From: Paratrimastix pyriformis
Taxonomy: Eukaryota; Preaxostyla; Paratrimastigidae
Assembly (NCBI GenBank): GCA_027972325.1
Contig: JAPMOS010000018.1
Location: 434,001 to 498,000 of the forward strand
Reading direction: 5' to 3'
DNA: 64,000 nt
How positions within the stretch are numbered: the first letter of the stretch is position 1; each line of letters begins with the position of its first letter. The translations under genes and the position numbers were made by a program. Positions 41,893-52,764 of the stretch are shown here, one piece after another. Below the pieces are notes generated by a model. It worked only from the letters and a program-made list of their open reading frames with translations, had not been told where the DNA came from and ran no database searches.

Positions 41893-43743
41893 TTAGCAGG
41901 TCTCGGGGAAGCGGTGGTAGGTCGGGGGCGAGGCACCGCAGTGGTCGTTCATGTGGGGGTAGGGCTTCACACTGCGGGAGGCGAGAGAGAGAACACGGTG
42001 TGTGTTGCGGCTGTTGGGAGCGGCACCGCAGACCTGTTGTACTCGGGCAGTTCCAGGGCCCACTTGCCGGCGATCTGGCAGTAGGGCACCTCATTGGGCA
42101 GCTGGGTGGAGCCGTAGCACACCTTGGGGCGGTCGGTCCAGTCGGTCTCGTAGATGCCCCACTGGATGACGTCCTTGGGGTCCTGCTCGCCCGCGTTGAA
42201 GTCGAACTCGAAGACCCCGCCCATCCGCATGACCCACGAGACCAGGCCCGCGCAGACGATCGACGGGCCCTTCTCGTAGCGCCACCCATCGACCTCGGGC
42301 AGGGCAACAACCTCGGGCAGGGTGACGTTGAACTGGAAGGCCCGCTCCCAGGCGCAGTGCAGGTTGTCGCAGGGGCTGGTGTTGAAGTACTGGACGAAGC
42401 GCATGTTGATGGCGTCGAGCATCAGGGTGCGCATGTAGGCCAGGTCGTACTGCGAGTAGATCGTGGACAGGGTCAGGAAGGTCTCCCCGTTCAGGGGGGG
42501 CGGGAAGTTGTCGTTGGGTGTGTCGATGGCGGTGCTGCCGAAGCTGGGCACGATGAAAGGCATCACGTGGTCGTAGTACCACTTCATGACCCGGTCCATG
42601 TTCTTGTCGATGAGGGCAGAGAGCTCCCGGCGGATGGGCAGCCAGGCGATCTCATAGCCCTGGCTGGCGTAGATGGCCTTCCACTGCTGGAAGGGCGTCA
42701 GGTGGAACCCAAAGGGAGGCCCGCCCAGGAAGGTGGCATCGGTGGTTTCCATGACGTAGGTCTTGCCCTGATAGACGACGGCCACTGCGCGCGCGGCGGG
42801 AAAAGGATCAGTCTGGTTGGGGGGAGCAGTTGCCATCAGACGGACCAGCAACGTGACCGGAGTGCGAACCGGTCAGGAGCCAATCGAAGGTCTCGTGCGG
42901 AGTCATGACATGCAGGGCAAAGACGTCCCCACTGTGGACAGCCGAATCGGGGATGTCGAGCAGGCCCAAGGTGCGAGGCTTGAACGCTGGGGAGCGAAGA
43001 CGAGATTGATGAAGCGCGCGCAAACAACGAGATCGGACCATAGTCGAAATAGGACTTGTGGAACTTCACCAACTCAGCAGCAGTCGCGTTGCTGATGGTG
43101 TGGAAAGTCTTGTACAGATTGTACACATCCATCAACGAGGGCAGAATGCTGCCAAAAAAAAAAATCAGAAAAAATGACAAGACGATCCGACAGACTTCTC
43201 CATCAGCACGAAAACCGGGGACCCAACCTCCGTCACATCTTCCTTCTCATCGGCATCTTCCCAGCCCTTCACCCGAATCTCGTGATGGCCACGCATAATG
43301 AAATCGTGGAACACAAAGCGGGCCGGAGTGGTGAAGAGGACAATTTCTTGGCAAGTGAAGGTCTTGGGGTTGGCGAGATCAACAACGATGGTGAAACCGT
43401 CGTTGTCAACCTTCAGATAAGCGCTCGCTTGCTGGAAGCAACGTCCCTTCCACTGGAGAGGCTTGCTTGATGTGGCAGGAATATTGCCCATCCACTCCGG
43501 GAGAGCGGCGAAAGGATCGCCATTCTCGCCGCGGGAGTGAATAGAGTTTTTGTTGGCCCGAGGTGGGTGAGGCACTGTCCAATCAAAGGGCTCATTGCAA
43601 GATTCAACCTCAGAAAATGAGTTGCCGTCACCCAGGAAGGTAGTGTGCGTCACATGAGCTGGGCAAAAGTCTCGGGTCTTGGTGGGGTATTTGCTGGCTG
43701 TAACCAGCGCAACCAGGAGCAGAGCAACAAAGGCTCGGCTCAT
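41893..43743 (-). CDS. Secreted/lysosomal-type protein of unknown family
   Basis: Exons 43743-43196, 43148-43039, 42986-42870, 42784-42034, 41971-41893 encode 534 residues. A signal peptide (MSRAFVALLLVALVTAS) leads a globular protein with scattered Cys and aromatic residues: SCNEPFDWTVPHPP, FHTISNATAAELVKF, LLDIPDSAVHSGDVFALH, KTYVMETTDATFLGGPP, IVCAGLVSWVMRMGG, and a closing HMNDHCGASPPTYHR. Several Asn-X-Ser/Thr sites fit an ER-Golgi route. I do not recognise the family. The C-x-x-PP-x-Y ending recalls uncharacterised secreted proteins of amoebae. All four introns are fixed by phase, with donors GTCTGT, GTCCGA, GTTCGC and GTCTGC. It is head to head with SF3B2, 132 bp between starts. Confidence 0.8.
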
Positions 43744-43875
43744 TTTTTCAGTGTGTCTTACGACAAGGGGATAGACCCAACTTTTCTCAGTCTGCTCTTC
43801 TGTTTTCGGGGTCGTTCACAGTGACCGTTTGATCTACTGCTTTTGTTTTTTTTAGTGGCTGAACCGACCGGAGCC

Positions 43876-46757
43876 ATGGAAAAGGAAGCCGAGGAGACGG
43901 TTCCTGCTTCTCCGTCTTCCAATGGGGCGGCTCCTTCGACAGCGGACGACAGCGAAGTTACGTGGGTGAGCGAGACCATTAATCCAGAGGAGGATCCTGA
44001 TGGTTTTTTCGCAGAGATCATGCGAAAATTCGGGGATGCGGCTTCTCTTACTGCAACCCACCACAGTCAGGTCTCGGCCGCTCTCCACCCAGACTGTTGT
44101 AACTCTTTCGTCGCAGACTGACGAGGCCGGCTCGGAGACGAAAAAGGAGAAGAAGGAATCGGTGAAGGAAAGCGATGAGGAGGCGAAGGCTGGCGGGGAA
44201 TCCAAGGATAAGCCACTCTCCAAGCGGAAAAAGAAGCTGATGTCCCGTCTCAGTGTCGCAGAACTGAAAATGCTCGTCAAACGTGCCGATGTGGTCGAAG
44301 TCTGTCTTCCTCTTGCGTCTCTCCTGCATCATCTCATGGCGGCGCTGAATGCTGAATGTAGCTTCACGACACCACCGCAGCGGACCCTCGACTTCTTGTA
44401 CATCTGAAGTCGTATCGGAACACGGTTCCCGTTCCAAGACACTGGTCACAGAAGCGCAAGTACCTGCAGGGGAAGCGCGGCCTCGAGAAATCCGCCTTCA
44501 AGCTGCCCGGTCCGGCTCCGCGCGACCCCGCCCCTCTGCCCCCGCCCCTCTGCCCCCGCCCCTCTGCCCTGCCCCGTCCTGCCCGTCTTGCCACTTGGCG
44601 CCTCCTGGTCGGGGTGGTTGCCATTGGGGTGCCCGCGAGGTTACCCACACCCGGCCTTCTGCCCTTCTTCTGCCCCTCTGCCGGTCTGCTGCGCAGAGTT
44701 CATCGAGGCCACGGGCATCGCCAAGATCCGGGATGCGGTCAAGGAGCAGGAGGAGTCGAAGAAGCTCAAGGCCAAGGCGCGCGAGCGGATGCACCCCCGC
44801 ATGGGTCGGATGGATATTGACTACAGGGTCCGTACCCTGCTGCCTCTCCCCCGTGCCCTGTGTCCCGTGGTGTGTGCCCCATGCCCCTTCCTCCGCCGTC
44901 GGGCCGTCTGGTCTGCTCATGTCGATCGTCGGGGTGTCCGCTGCCCCCCTCGTCCACAGGTGTTGCACGACGCATTCTTCAAGTACCAAACGAAGCCCAC
45001 CATGACCATCCACGGCGACATGTACTACGAGGGCAAGGAGTTCGAGGTCCCCTCCCCTGCTCATCCCTGCCCAGCCCCAGTCCCCTTCCATCTCCCCTCC
45101 TCTCCCCCACCACACGCCACCCCGCGTCTCACTCACCCTCGCCTGGGCTGGGCTGGCCCTCCTCCGGCCCTGTCCCCCCCGTGCCGCCGCGCGCAGGTGA
45201 AGGCCAAGAACTACAAGCCGGGCAAGCTCTCCGAGGAGTCCAAGCAGGCCCTTGGCATCCCCCCAGGGGCGCCCCCGCCCTGGCTGATCAACATGCAGCG
45301 ATACGGCCCCCCGCCCTCGTACCCCAACCTGAAGATCCCCGGCCTGAATGCCCCCATCCCCGTCCACCAGGGTGCCCAGTACGGCTATCACCCCGGCGGG
45401 TGGGGCAAGCCCCCCGTCAATGAGGTCGGCCGCCAGCCCGCTGTGTGCGCGACGGGGCTCCCGCGGGATGGTCCCATGCTCCATGCTCACCCCTCTACCT
45501 CTGACGGACGGGCGGCTGTGGTGGGGCGGGTGGCGTGGGCGCGCGCAGTTCGGCGTGCCCCTGTACGGAGACGTGTTCGGGGTGCCCCAGGAGGACGAGC
45601 AGCAGCCGGCCGAGAAGAAGCTTTGGGGCCAGCTCGAGGACGAGGAAGAGGAGCCTGAGGAGGAGGAGGAGGAGGCCCCCGCCCAGGAGCCCGAGGGCGC
45701 CCCTGACCAGGGTCCGCCCCGCCTTCGGCCTCCTCCCTGCCCGGTGCTGATCCCGACCGTTTCTTCTGGTGGGGCCTGTGTGTGGATATAGCGGCCCTTG
45801 AGGAGGAGTCCGCGCCCACGGCGGCCGAGCTGGCCTCGGGGACGGCCTCGATGGCAGGCCTCGAGACCCCGGACGTGGTCGAGCTGCGCAAGAGGAAGTC
45901 CGACCCCCCGCCCCGCCGGCTCCTCCTCCTCCCCTCCTCCTCCTCCTCTCGATCCCGTGGTTGCCCGCCAGAGATTCTGGTTGCGGGGCGCTGAATTGGT
46001 TGCGGCTGGCCGTGGTGGGGCCCTGGGCGGGTGGGCGCAGGGGCACCGAGACGGAGGAGCCCGAGACCAGTCGGCCGCTCTTCCAGGTGCTGCCCGAGGC
46101 CCAGGCCAGCGTCGGCCAGGCCCTCTTCGGCTCCACCACACGCTACGTGGTCCCCCCAGCGTCCGTCCCTCCGCCCACCTACCTCTGCATCTCCCGCCTC
46201 GCTCGAACGCCCCCGTTCGATTCCATCGCATCTCATCGTCACCTCCCATCTTGATGCCACACGTGGACGTCCACAGGGGCAGCGGGGCCGACGTCATCGC
46301 CCAGGCCGAGGCCCTGGGGCGGCAGGCCCTCGTGCAGGCCGCCCAGGAGCAGGCGGCGGGCGGGGCGAGAAGGGCGGGCGAGAAGGGCCAAGTAACCATG
46401 TCCATTCAGCCCCAGGACCTCGAGAACATCACCGAAGACGCCATCCGCAAGCGATACGACGACACCTTGAGGGTCCGTTCCATCTCCCTAGCAGGGGGGG
46501 GGGGGGGGGGGGGAATACCATTGTCGTGCGCCCCTTCTCACCCCCTTGTCCCGCATCCTCCTGCCGCGTCGATGGTGGGTGCGCAGCAAGAACGGACTCA
46601 GGCGGTGGAGTTGGAGGACTCGGGCCTGCGGAGCGGGGCCACCAGCGGCATGGCCTCGGGTGTCACGACCGGCACCGAGAGCGCCGCCGGCAAGAAGCAC
46701 AAGCAGCCCGCAAAGGACAGCGGCAAGACCAAAAAGTACAAGGACTTCAAATTCTAG
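43876..46757 (+). CDS. SF3B2: Splicing factor 3B subunit 2 (SAP145)
   Basis: Exons 43876-44070, 44117-44299, 44362-44509, 44697-44827, 44960-45046, 45197-45424, 45549-45711, 45792-45897, 46041-46160, 46277-46472, 46587-46757 give 575 residues. Near-identical to the family at ELKMLVKRADVVE, TVPVPRHWSQKRKYLQGKRG, LHDAFFKYQTKP, IHGDMYYEGKEFE, PPWLINMQRYGPPPSYPN, YHPGGWGKPPVNE and the C-terminal KKYKDFKF. SF3B2 is a U2 snRNP SF3b component that contacts pre-mRNA near the branch point. The N-terminal SAP and Pro-rich region of animal SF3B2 is absent, so this is a short form. Donors are GTCTCG, GTCTGT, GTCCGG, GTCCGT, GTCCCC, GTCGGC, GTCCGC and GTCCGA. The gene is a good ruler for the donor motif because every joint is fixed by conserved sequence. 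Confidence 0.97.
46494..46513. repeat. G homopolymer in SF3B2 intron 10
   Basis: About 20 G on the sense strand, between donor 46473 and acceptor 46586. Confidence 0.9.
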
Positions 46758-46882
46758 AACCGTGTTTGGTCTCCTGAACAGGCAGCGATCATTAGTCCGC
46801 TTCAAACGGTGGGATCTCTCCTGCGTTTTCAGGAGAAGCACTTTCAGGTGAAGGGGAGGGGGAGAGGAGGTTCCGGGCGCAG

Positions 46883-47215
46883 TCAAGACGCGCCTGTTGT
46901 TACTCTCAAAAAGAGGTTGGTCAGCCTTTCAATTTTCTTGACGTCTTGCAATTGATCCGTTCGGTATTTGAGACACTGCATTTCGAAAACTCGATAGAAC
47001 TCCGAAAATTCTCGGAATAACAGACCGCCTGATCGTCCGTCACTTTGAGAACGAGCTTCCCATCCTTATTCCGATACTTCACAACGTAACGAGTCTGCAA
47101 AAGAAAAGAAAAAGATGACGGAGGTGTAACCGAAAAAACAGACGCCACTTGGGTTGGCTACAACAAGTTTCTCTGCCTCGTCCATAAACTCATCCCAGTT
47201 TTCGAAGTAAACCAT
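46883..47215 (-). CDS. SRP9: Signal recognition particle 9 kDa protein
   Basis: Exons 47215-47144, 47094-47026, 46975-46883 encode 77 residues. MVYFENWDEFMDEAEKLVVANP, RYVVKYRNKDGKLVLKVTDD and KYRTDQLQDVKKIERL follow animal SRP9 block for block (its WEEFSRAAEKLYLADP, VVLKYRHSDGNLCVKVTDD and YKTDQAQDVKKIEKF). SRP9 pairs with SRP14 on the Alu domain of SRP RNA and gives elongation arrest. Introns of 49 and 50 nt start GTCTGT. No ATG-initiated frame spans the gene, so an intron-blind search would miss it. It is 84 bp head to head with the FkbM gene. Confidence 0.94.
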
Positions 47216-47299
47216 GCGGAGTCTCGCCGAAGCAAGTCAAACGTCAGGGGTGGGCACGGCAGGGGCAGATCCTCTCTCTTTTCTTCGGCAACTGTTCTC

Positions 47300-48109
47300 A
47301 TGATTCGCCTCACATGTATGTTGTCCTTAATTGTTGTACTTTCGGTGTTGCTTAAAATTCTGTTGAGTCCATCCGACGATGGAGCGGAAATATTCGGCGC
47401 TCCTCGACCCCGTCACATATTTTTGGACTTGGGGGCGAACATAGGCGACACCACAAGGTACACTCGTTTTTGTCCTCCTGCGTTTTCATCTTTTCCCAGC
47501 GGATTCCTCGGACTGACCCCCCCTCTTTCCCCCGAATTCGAGGAGCCACTTTTTCAGTTTCGAAATTTAAGCTCCTTTTGGGAGGTTCACTTATTTGAAG
47601 GTAATCCGCGATTTTTACTTCGGCTGAAAGCCCTTCAACGAACATTACGAGAAAAGCATTCACTGATCATTCACTGCCCTGTGGCCGTTTCTGCGGCTAG
47701 TCAACCATCCGTTCCATTTTACTTAGATGAGGTGAATCCCCGGTCCGTTTGTCAGATGTCCATATAGATTGATTTTTGTCCCCCCAGCGAAAATTATTGG
47801 GGAAGTTCCTTGTTCCGTTCACATCCAAACGTCGGGCGAACGGTTCAGGTCCCAGCTGTCGGGCTCTCCTCATTCTTTCGCGAGATCGGAGCGACAAAGA
47901 ATGATCTGATCCTCGTGAAAATGGACATTGAGGGCGCAGAGTACGATGTTCTCAAGGAAATCCTCCTTGATGGCTCTTGGCAATTGATTTCGCACTTGTT
48001 CCTTAAATTTCACTACTTCGAACCTGGGTCTCAAGACCGAGCGGCTGCCCTGAGGTGGATTTTTCAGAACACCACCTTACATCTTCACAATTGGATCGAA
48101 GAACATTAG
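47300..48109 (+). CDS. FkbM-family methyltransferase with signal anchor
   Basis: Exons 47300-47457, 47500-47742, 47788-48109 give 240 residues. The N-terminal anchor CMLSLIVVLSVLLKILL suggests a type II Golgi protein. Core motifs are HIFLDLGANIGDTT (SAM motif I), VHLFEGNPRF, VKMDIEGAEYDVLKEIL and a closing LHLHNWIEEH. FkbM-like enzymes methylate sugars or other small hydroxyl groups. Donors are GTACAC and GTCCGT, the first being one of the few without C at the third position. Confidence 0.87.
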
Positions 48110-48214
48110 TCTATCACTGTCTATTTGTGTGATCATGTGATTGCGAGCAAGGGCCACCCAGCCGGCGCGGGTATTTCGCCTTTAGGGTGGAACCCCCTCT
48201 CCTTCCTGAGAAAA

Positions 48215-51200
48215 ATGGCGCGAGGCTATTTCGACGACGTTCCCGACGAAATTTTGGCAATTATTTTTACGTTCTTGACTAGAAACGCTCATAGTAATTG
48301 CAAGTCTGGTCGCGAAAAACTGATGAGACACTCCGATGGTTTTTCCCTTCAGAAAAGTGTCGAAACGATTTTTGATCGTCGGGCTCCAGACAAAACCGAA
48401 GGGGATCCACGTAAATGTTGCCTTTTTAGGTTTGGTGATCTTGTCTTGTTCAATTCACCTGTTTATTTGAACAGGGCACGTCGACTGCGGAAAATCTACT
48501 CTGGTTGGGCATCTGGCCCACCTTCTGGGTGTCTTGGACCCCAAAACATTGGAAAGTTACGAGAGAAGCGCCTGGGAGATGGGGAAAGCGTCCTTCAAAT
48601 ACGCTTGGTTCAGTGACCGCACCCAGACGGAGCGCGAGCGGGGAATCACCGTCCAGGGGCGCATCCTCCCCCGCGTGCAGCTGGCCGATGGACTCTCCGT
48701 TTCTTTTGTTGACCTTCCCGGGCATCGGGATTTTATCAAGGTGGGCCCCACTCCCTGGCCCGCCTCCCGCCCCCCCCCCCTCCCTCCCCCCCCGTGCCGT
48801 CCGGCGGTGAAGGCGCCTCCCCGGCTTGCTGATGCTGATGCTGCTGGCTGCCTCGTAGAATTTCATGCGGATGCTCGCGTGCGCCGACGTGCACGTCCTG
48901 GTGGTGGCCGCCGGCATGGGGGAGTTCGAGGCCTCCTTCGCGCCCGACGGGTGCGCCCGGATGCACGCGCTGATCTCCTTCGCCCAGAACATCCACCACC
49001 AGCTCGCCCACCGCCGCGGCCTGTCCGTCACTCACCCATCCCGGCACTGGGTGTCAAAATCGGAGAAACAAAGGCAACATCGGACAACGAAACAGACCTT
49101 TGACGAAGGAGCTGACTGCGACCCGCTCCGGTCTCCATCCCCTCCCCACCCACCCGCCCTGCGCAGGGCGCCGCCCCTGGTGGTTGCGTTGAACAAGATG
49201 GACGACCGCTCCATCAACACGGGCGCCGGCCATGCAGCCCAGGAGATTCGCTTCGCTGAGGTCACCCAGGTCCGCAGGAGGCTGCCGCGCGCGCCTGTGT
49301 CTCCGTGGATCCGTTGCCAACGAAGCCGCCTGTCTCGGGAGCGGGATGGTGGTGGTGACATGGTGGTGGTGGTCAACCCGCCCCTTCCCCCTCTCCCTCC
49401 CTCGGCTGTCTTGGGGCTCTGCCTGCAGGAGCTTTCCGAGCTGCTGGTCAAGTTCCACGGGACCCGCCTCAGCCCGGGCGACCTGGGGGAGCATGCCATC
49501 CCCTGCGTGCCAATCTCGGCCTGGCAGGGCGAGAACCTCACCTCCACCCACAACCTCTGCCCCTGGTCCGGACAGCCCCCCCATCCCCTCCTCGCCCGCC
49601 CTGTGGAGCGGATGCTGATGTCTGAGTTACCCCGGTTCTGGGTCCCCCCCTCCCCCCACCGTCCAGGTACCGGGGCCCGTCGCTCCTGGAGGCCATCGTC
49701 CACCGGGCGGGCCGACTGGGCGAGGGCGCCGCCATGGGGCCGCTGCTTCGGAGCCGCCAGCTGGTCGACGCGCCCGTCCTGGACGCCCTCCGCTTCCAGG
49801 TGCTGGTCCGCAGCCCCCCCCCGGGCGCACGCAGCCCCCCCCCACCGAGCACTTGCACGCTCACACGCACCGCCTGCTCATCCCCGGTCGGGCGGGTGGC
49901 CCCTCCCCCCCAGGGGACGCACCCCCGGGAGCCGGTCCTGCTGGGGATGGTCAAGTCGGGCGAGGTGCACGTGGGCCAGGTGCTCCGCTTCGTCGGGTCC
50001 GCCCCCGGCACCCCTCCCTCCGTCCGGTTCCACGACACCCCACCCCTGCTGGTGGTGGCCGCAGGGTTCGGCTGAGCGGGGCGCTGCTTGCCCGGACGGG
50101 GATGGCCACGCAGCTGGTGGGCTGGGAGCAGCACCGGATCGAGCCCTCCCAGAACCCGGTCGCCCTGACGGCCTCGGTTCAGGCCGCGGGGACCGAGGGG
50201 CGGCCCGTCTGGCTGCACATGCACGAGGGGCGCCCCATCAGGCCCGAGATCCTCCGCAGGCGCCGCTTCGACCAGACTGCCCGCCACTGCGCCGAGGTGC
50301 GCGCTCGGGTGGCCTCCATCCAGCTCGACCGCGAGGTCCGCCCCCCTCGGCCCGGTCCCCTCTGGATGGCGCTGCACAAGCTGCCCGAATGGGGCAGGGA
50401 CAGGGCGGCCACGGCGGGGGATTTTCACCCCGTTCGGGTGCCCCCCCCCCATCCCCTCCCCCCCCGGCAGGCCCAATCGAGCGCCTTCAGTGGGGACGAT
50501 GTGGGCCTGGGCCTGGTCGATCTGGCCATCCGCGTGGCGGGCTGCCTCCACGACCCCTCACGGGCAGTCTGTCACCCCCACCCCCTCACCCCCCCCCCCC
50601 CCCCCCCCGCTCCCGAGCATGCCCACCAGCAACATACCAACCCCGGACAGCCCCATACCACCCCTTCGCCGCCCGCTGGTGGTCGGCACGGTCCCATGCT
50701 GCGGGGCTCGATGGTGCCCCCCACACACACACACACCCATGCACACCCATGCACACGCCCATGCACACCCATGCACACGCCCATGCACACCCATGCACAC
50801 GCCCATGCACACGCCCATGCACACGCCCATGCACACGCCCATGCACACACCCATGCACACGCCCATGCACACGCCCATGCACACGCCCATGCACACGCCC
50901 ATGCACACACCCATGCACACGCCCATGCACACGCCCATGCACACGCCCATGCACACGCCCATGCACACGCCCATGCACACGCCCATGCACACGCCCATGC
51001 ACACGCCCATGCACACGCCCATGCACACGCCCGCTAGCTCACCGGACTGCCTTCACGAAGTGGGTGCCGCTGCGAGAGCTGCCCCGGCCCCAGTTCGGCT
51101 CGCTCTTCGGGGCGGGCGTGGTGGGGGGCCGACCGAGACGCGACCCTGTCCACCGTCATGCCCACATCCACCGCGGCCTGGTCCGCCAGCACCCGCCCGC

Positions 51201-52545
51201 CCGCCCGCCCGCCCGCCCGCCCGCCCGCCCGCCCTTGCCGGCTGCCATGCCGGGCCTCCGTTTCTCTCTGGGCGGCTTTCTGACGGGCGGGTTTGCCGCT
51301 TCTGGGGCTGCCGCGGGGCGGCGATCCAGGCACCCGCTCCTGAGGCCCCCCCGGTCGCCCCCCCGGCAGAGGCCGCCGCCGCCGCCGCCGCTCCGCTGCC
51401 GCCCCCGCCGGGACCCTTCACGTCGATCATCTGCGAGATCATGTTCCAGCCCACAGGACACGGTCCGCCCCAGCCGGCCTCGCCCCCCCCCCCCCACCGG
51501 CACACACACACACCCTCCCCGCCGAACTGCCCCTCTGGGAAATGTTGCAGTTGCCCAGGATTACATCGCCCCGGGGCAGGAGATGCTGCTCCACGTGCAG
51601 GCCGGGCAGGCCGCCTGCCGGGTGGTCGAGCTGCTCTACCGCAAGGGCCGCCGGCCCGCCTCGCCCCGCCGGCCCACCCCCGACGAGGCCGACCAGGCCG
51701 TCCGAGGCAAGGGGCGCCCCTTCCCAGACCCCCGGCCGCCGGCGCCCCCCGTCCGCCCCGACATCCGCGCCAAGTGGCGCTCAAACAGTCCGCACGCGCG
51801 CCCTCTCCACGGGTGGGAGGGGCCACCACCGCCCCGCCCGCCTCACGGCCATGGCTCGGGTTGGCTGCTGCTGCTGGTGGTGGTGGTGGTGCTGGGGGGA
51901 GCATTAGGCTTCCTGGAGCTGTGTGGGGCGAGCACCCGGGAGCGGTACGAGCTGGCCGGGTGGGCCTACGCGCCCAGGTCCATCGCCCGGGGTGAGCGCG
52001 GCATCATCCGGCTGGTGATCAGTCCGTCCCCCCGGCCTCCCACCAGCAGCGCCCTCTGCCCCCGACCGCGCGCCCTGCTCCTCCCCGCGCATCCTTCCTG
52101 CTCCTCCTCGAGGCCCTGCGATCCCGGTGTGCCCGCTCATTTCCCCCTGCCCTGCCCTGCCCTGCCCTGCCCGGGGGGCCGCTGCAGCCCAGCCGATCTT
52201 TGTCGATCTGTGGCGCTACTACGCGGCGCCCCACGGGCCCACGGGCGTCCCGACCTGCGGCAGGGGGCCATCCGACGTGGCCGCCTCGTCGCCCTTCGGT
52301 CGGTCGCTCCTCACCTCCACCCCGCATGCTTCCCGTGCGCCTCCCCCGGCCGGGGGCGTGGCGACGGTGGTGGTGGTGGTGGTGGGGGTGGTGGGTGGTG
52401 GTGGGTGGTGGTGGCCTCCTCCGGCTCAGGCGCGGCTTGGCTGGGTGTGTGGGGTGGGGTGTGGGGGCCGGCGGGCGCAGGGGTCTTCCTGCTGCGGGAG
52501 GGGCGCAGCATCCTGGGCATCGGCAAGGTGGTGGCCTTCGACTGA
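48215..52545 (+). CDS. F-box plus EF1A/HBS1-type translational GTPase
   Basis: Exons 48215-48303, 48353-48429, 48475-48740, 48859-49022, 49167-49269, 49429-49565, 49667-49805, 49914-49996, 50065-50335, 50471-50566, 51370-51462, 51551-51787, 51908-52021, then 52188 onward to the stop at 52543-52545. G-domain signatures are intact: GHVDCGKST, ERGIT, DLPGH, NKMD and VPISAWQGEN, then WYRGPSLLEA as in EF1A. Domain 2 (PREPVLLGMVKSGEVHVG, SGDDVGLGLV) and domain 3 (FTSIICEIMF, YIAPGQEMLLHVQAG, a closing GIGKVVAFD) follow. Residues 8-36 (VPDEILAIIFTFL..CKKVSKRF) read as an F-box helix pair. Exon 2 holds both the VSKRF end and the GTPase start, so the fusion lies inside one exon. Exons between 50567 and 51369 and the last joint are unresolved. 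Confidence 0.85.
50731..51029. repeat. 12-mer minisatellite CCCATGCACACG in intron 10
   Basis: About 24 tandem copies with minor variants, all between exon 10 of the F-box/EF1A gene and its domain-3 exons. Confidence 0.95.
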
Positions 52546-52764
52546 CCAGCCAACGTGGCCCACCTCCCAGGCCCCCTCCCGGCCCACACATTGTACAGCA
52601 GCAGCACGCGGGCTCGGCCGGCCATCCGATCCCGTGGGGATGATCGTCACCAGAACAAACAGGCAGTGTTCCCAATGGGCCAAAGAGAAAGGGCGGAGGG
52701 TGGGCGGATGGTGGGCGGAGGGTGGGTGGAGGGTGGGTGGGCGAAGGTGGGGGCGCTCACGCCT

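Noticed and set aside
50731-51029. 12-mer array as a CRISPR-like or telomere-like array
   Set aside because: Units are directly adjacent without spacers and lie in an intron of a eukaryotic gene.
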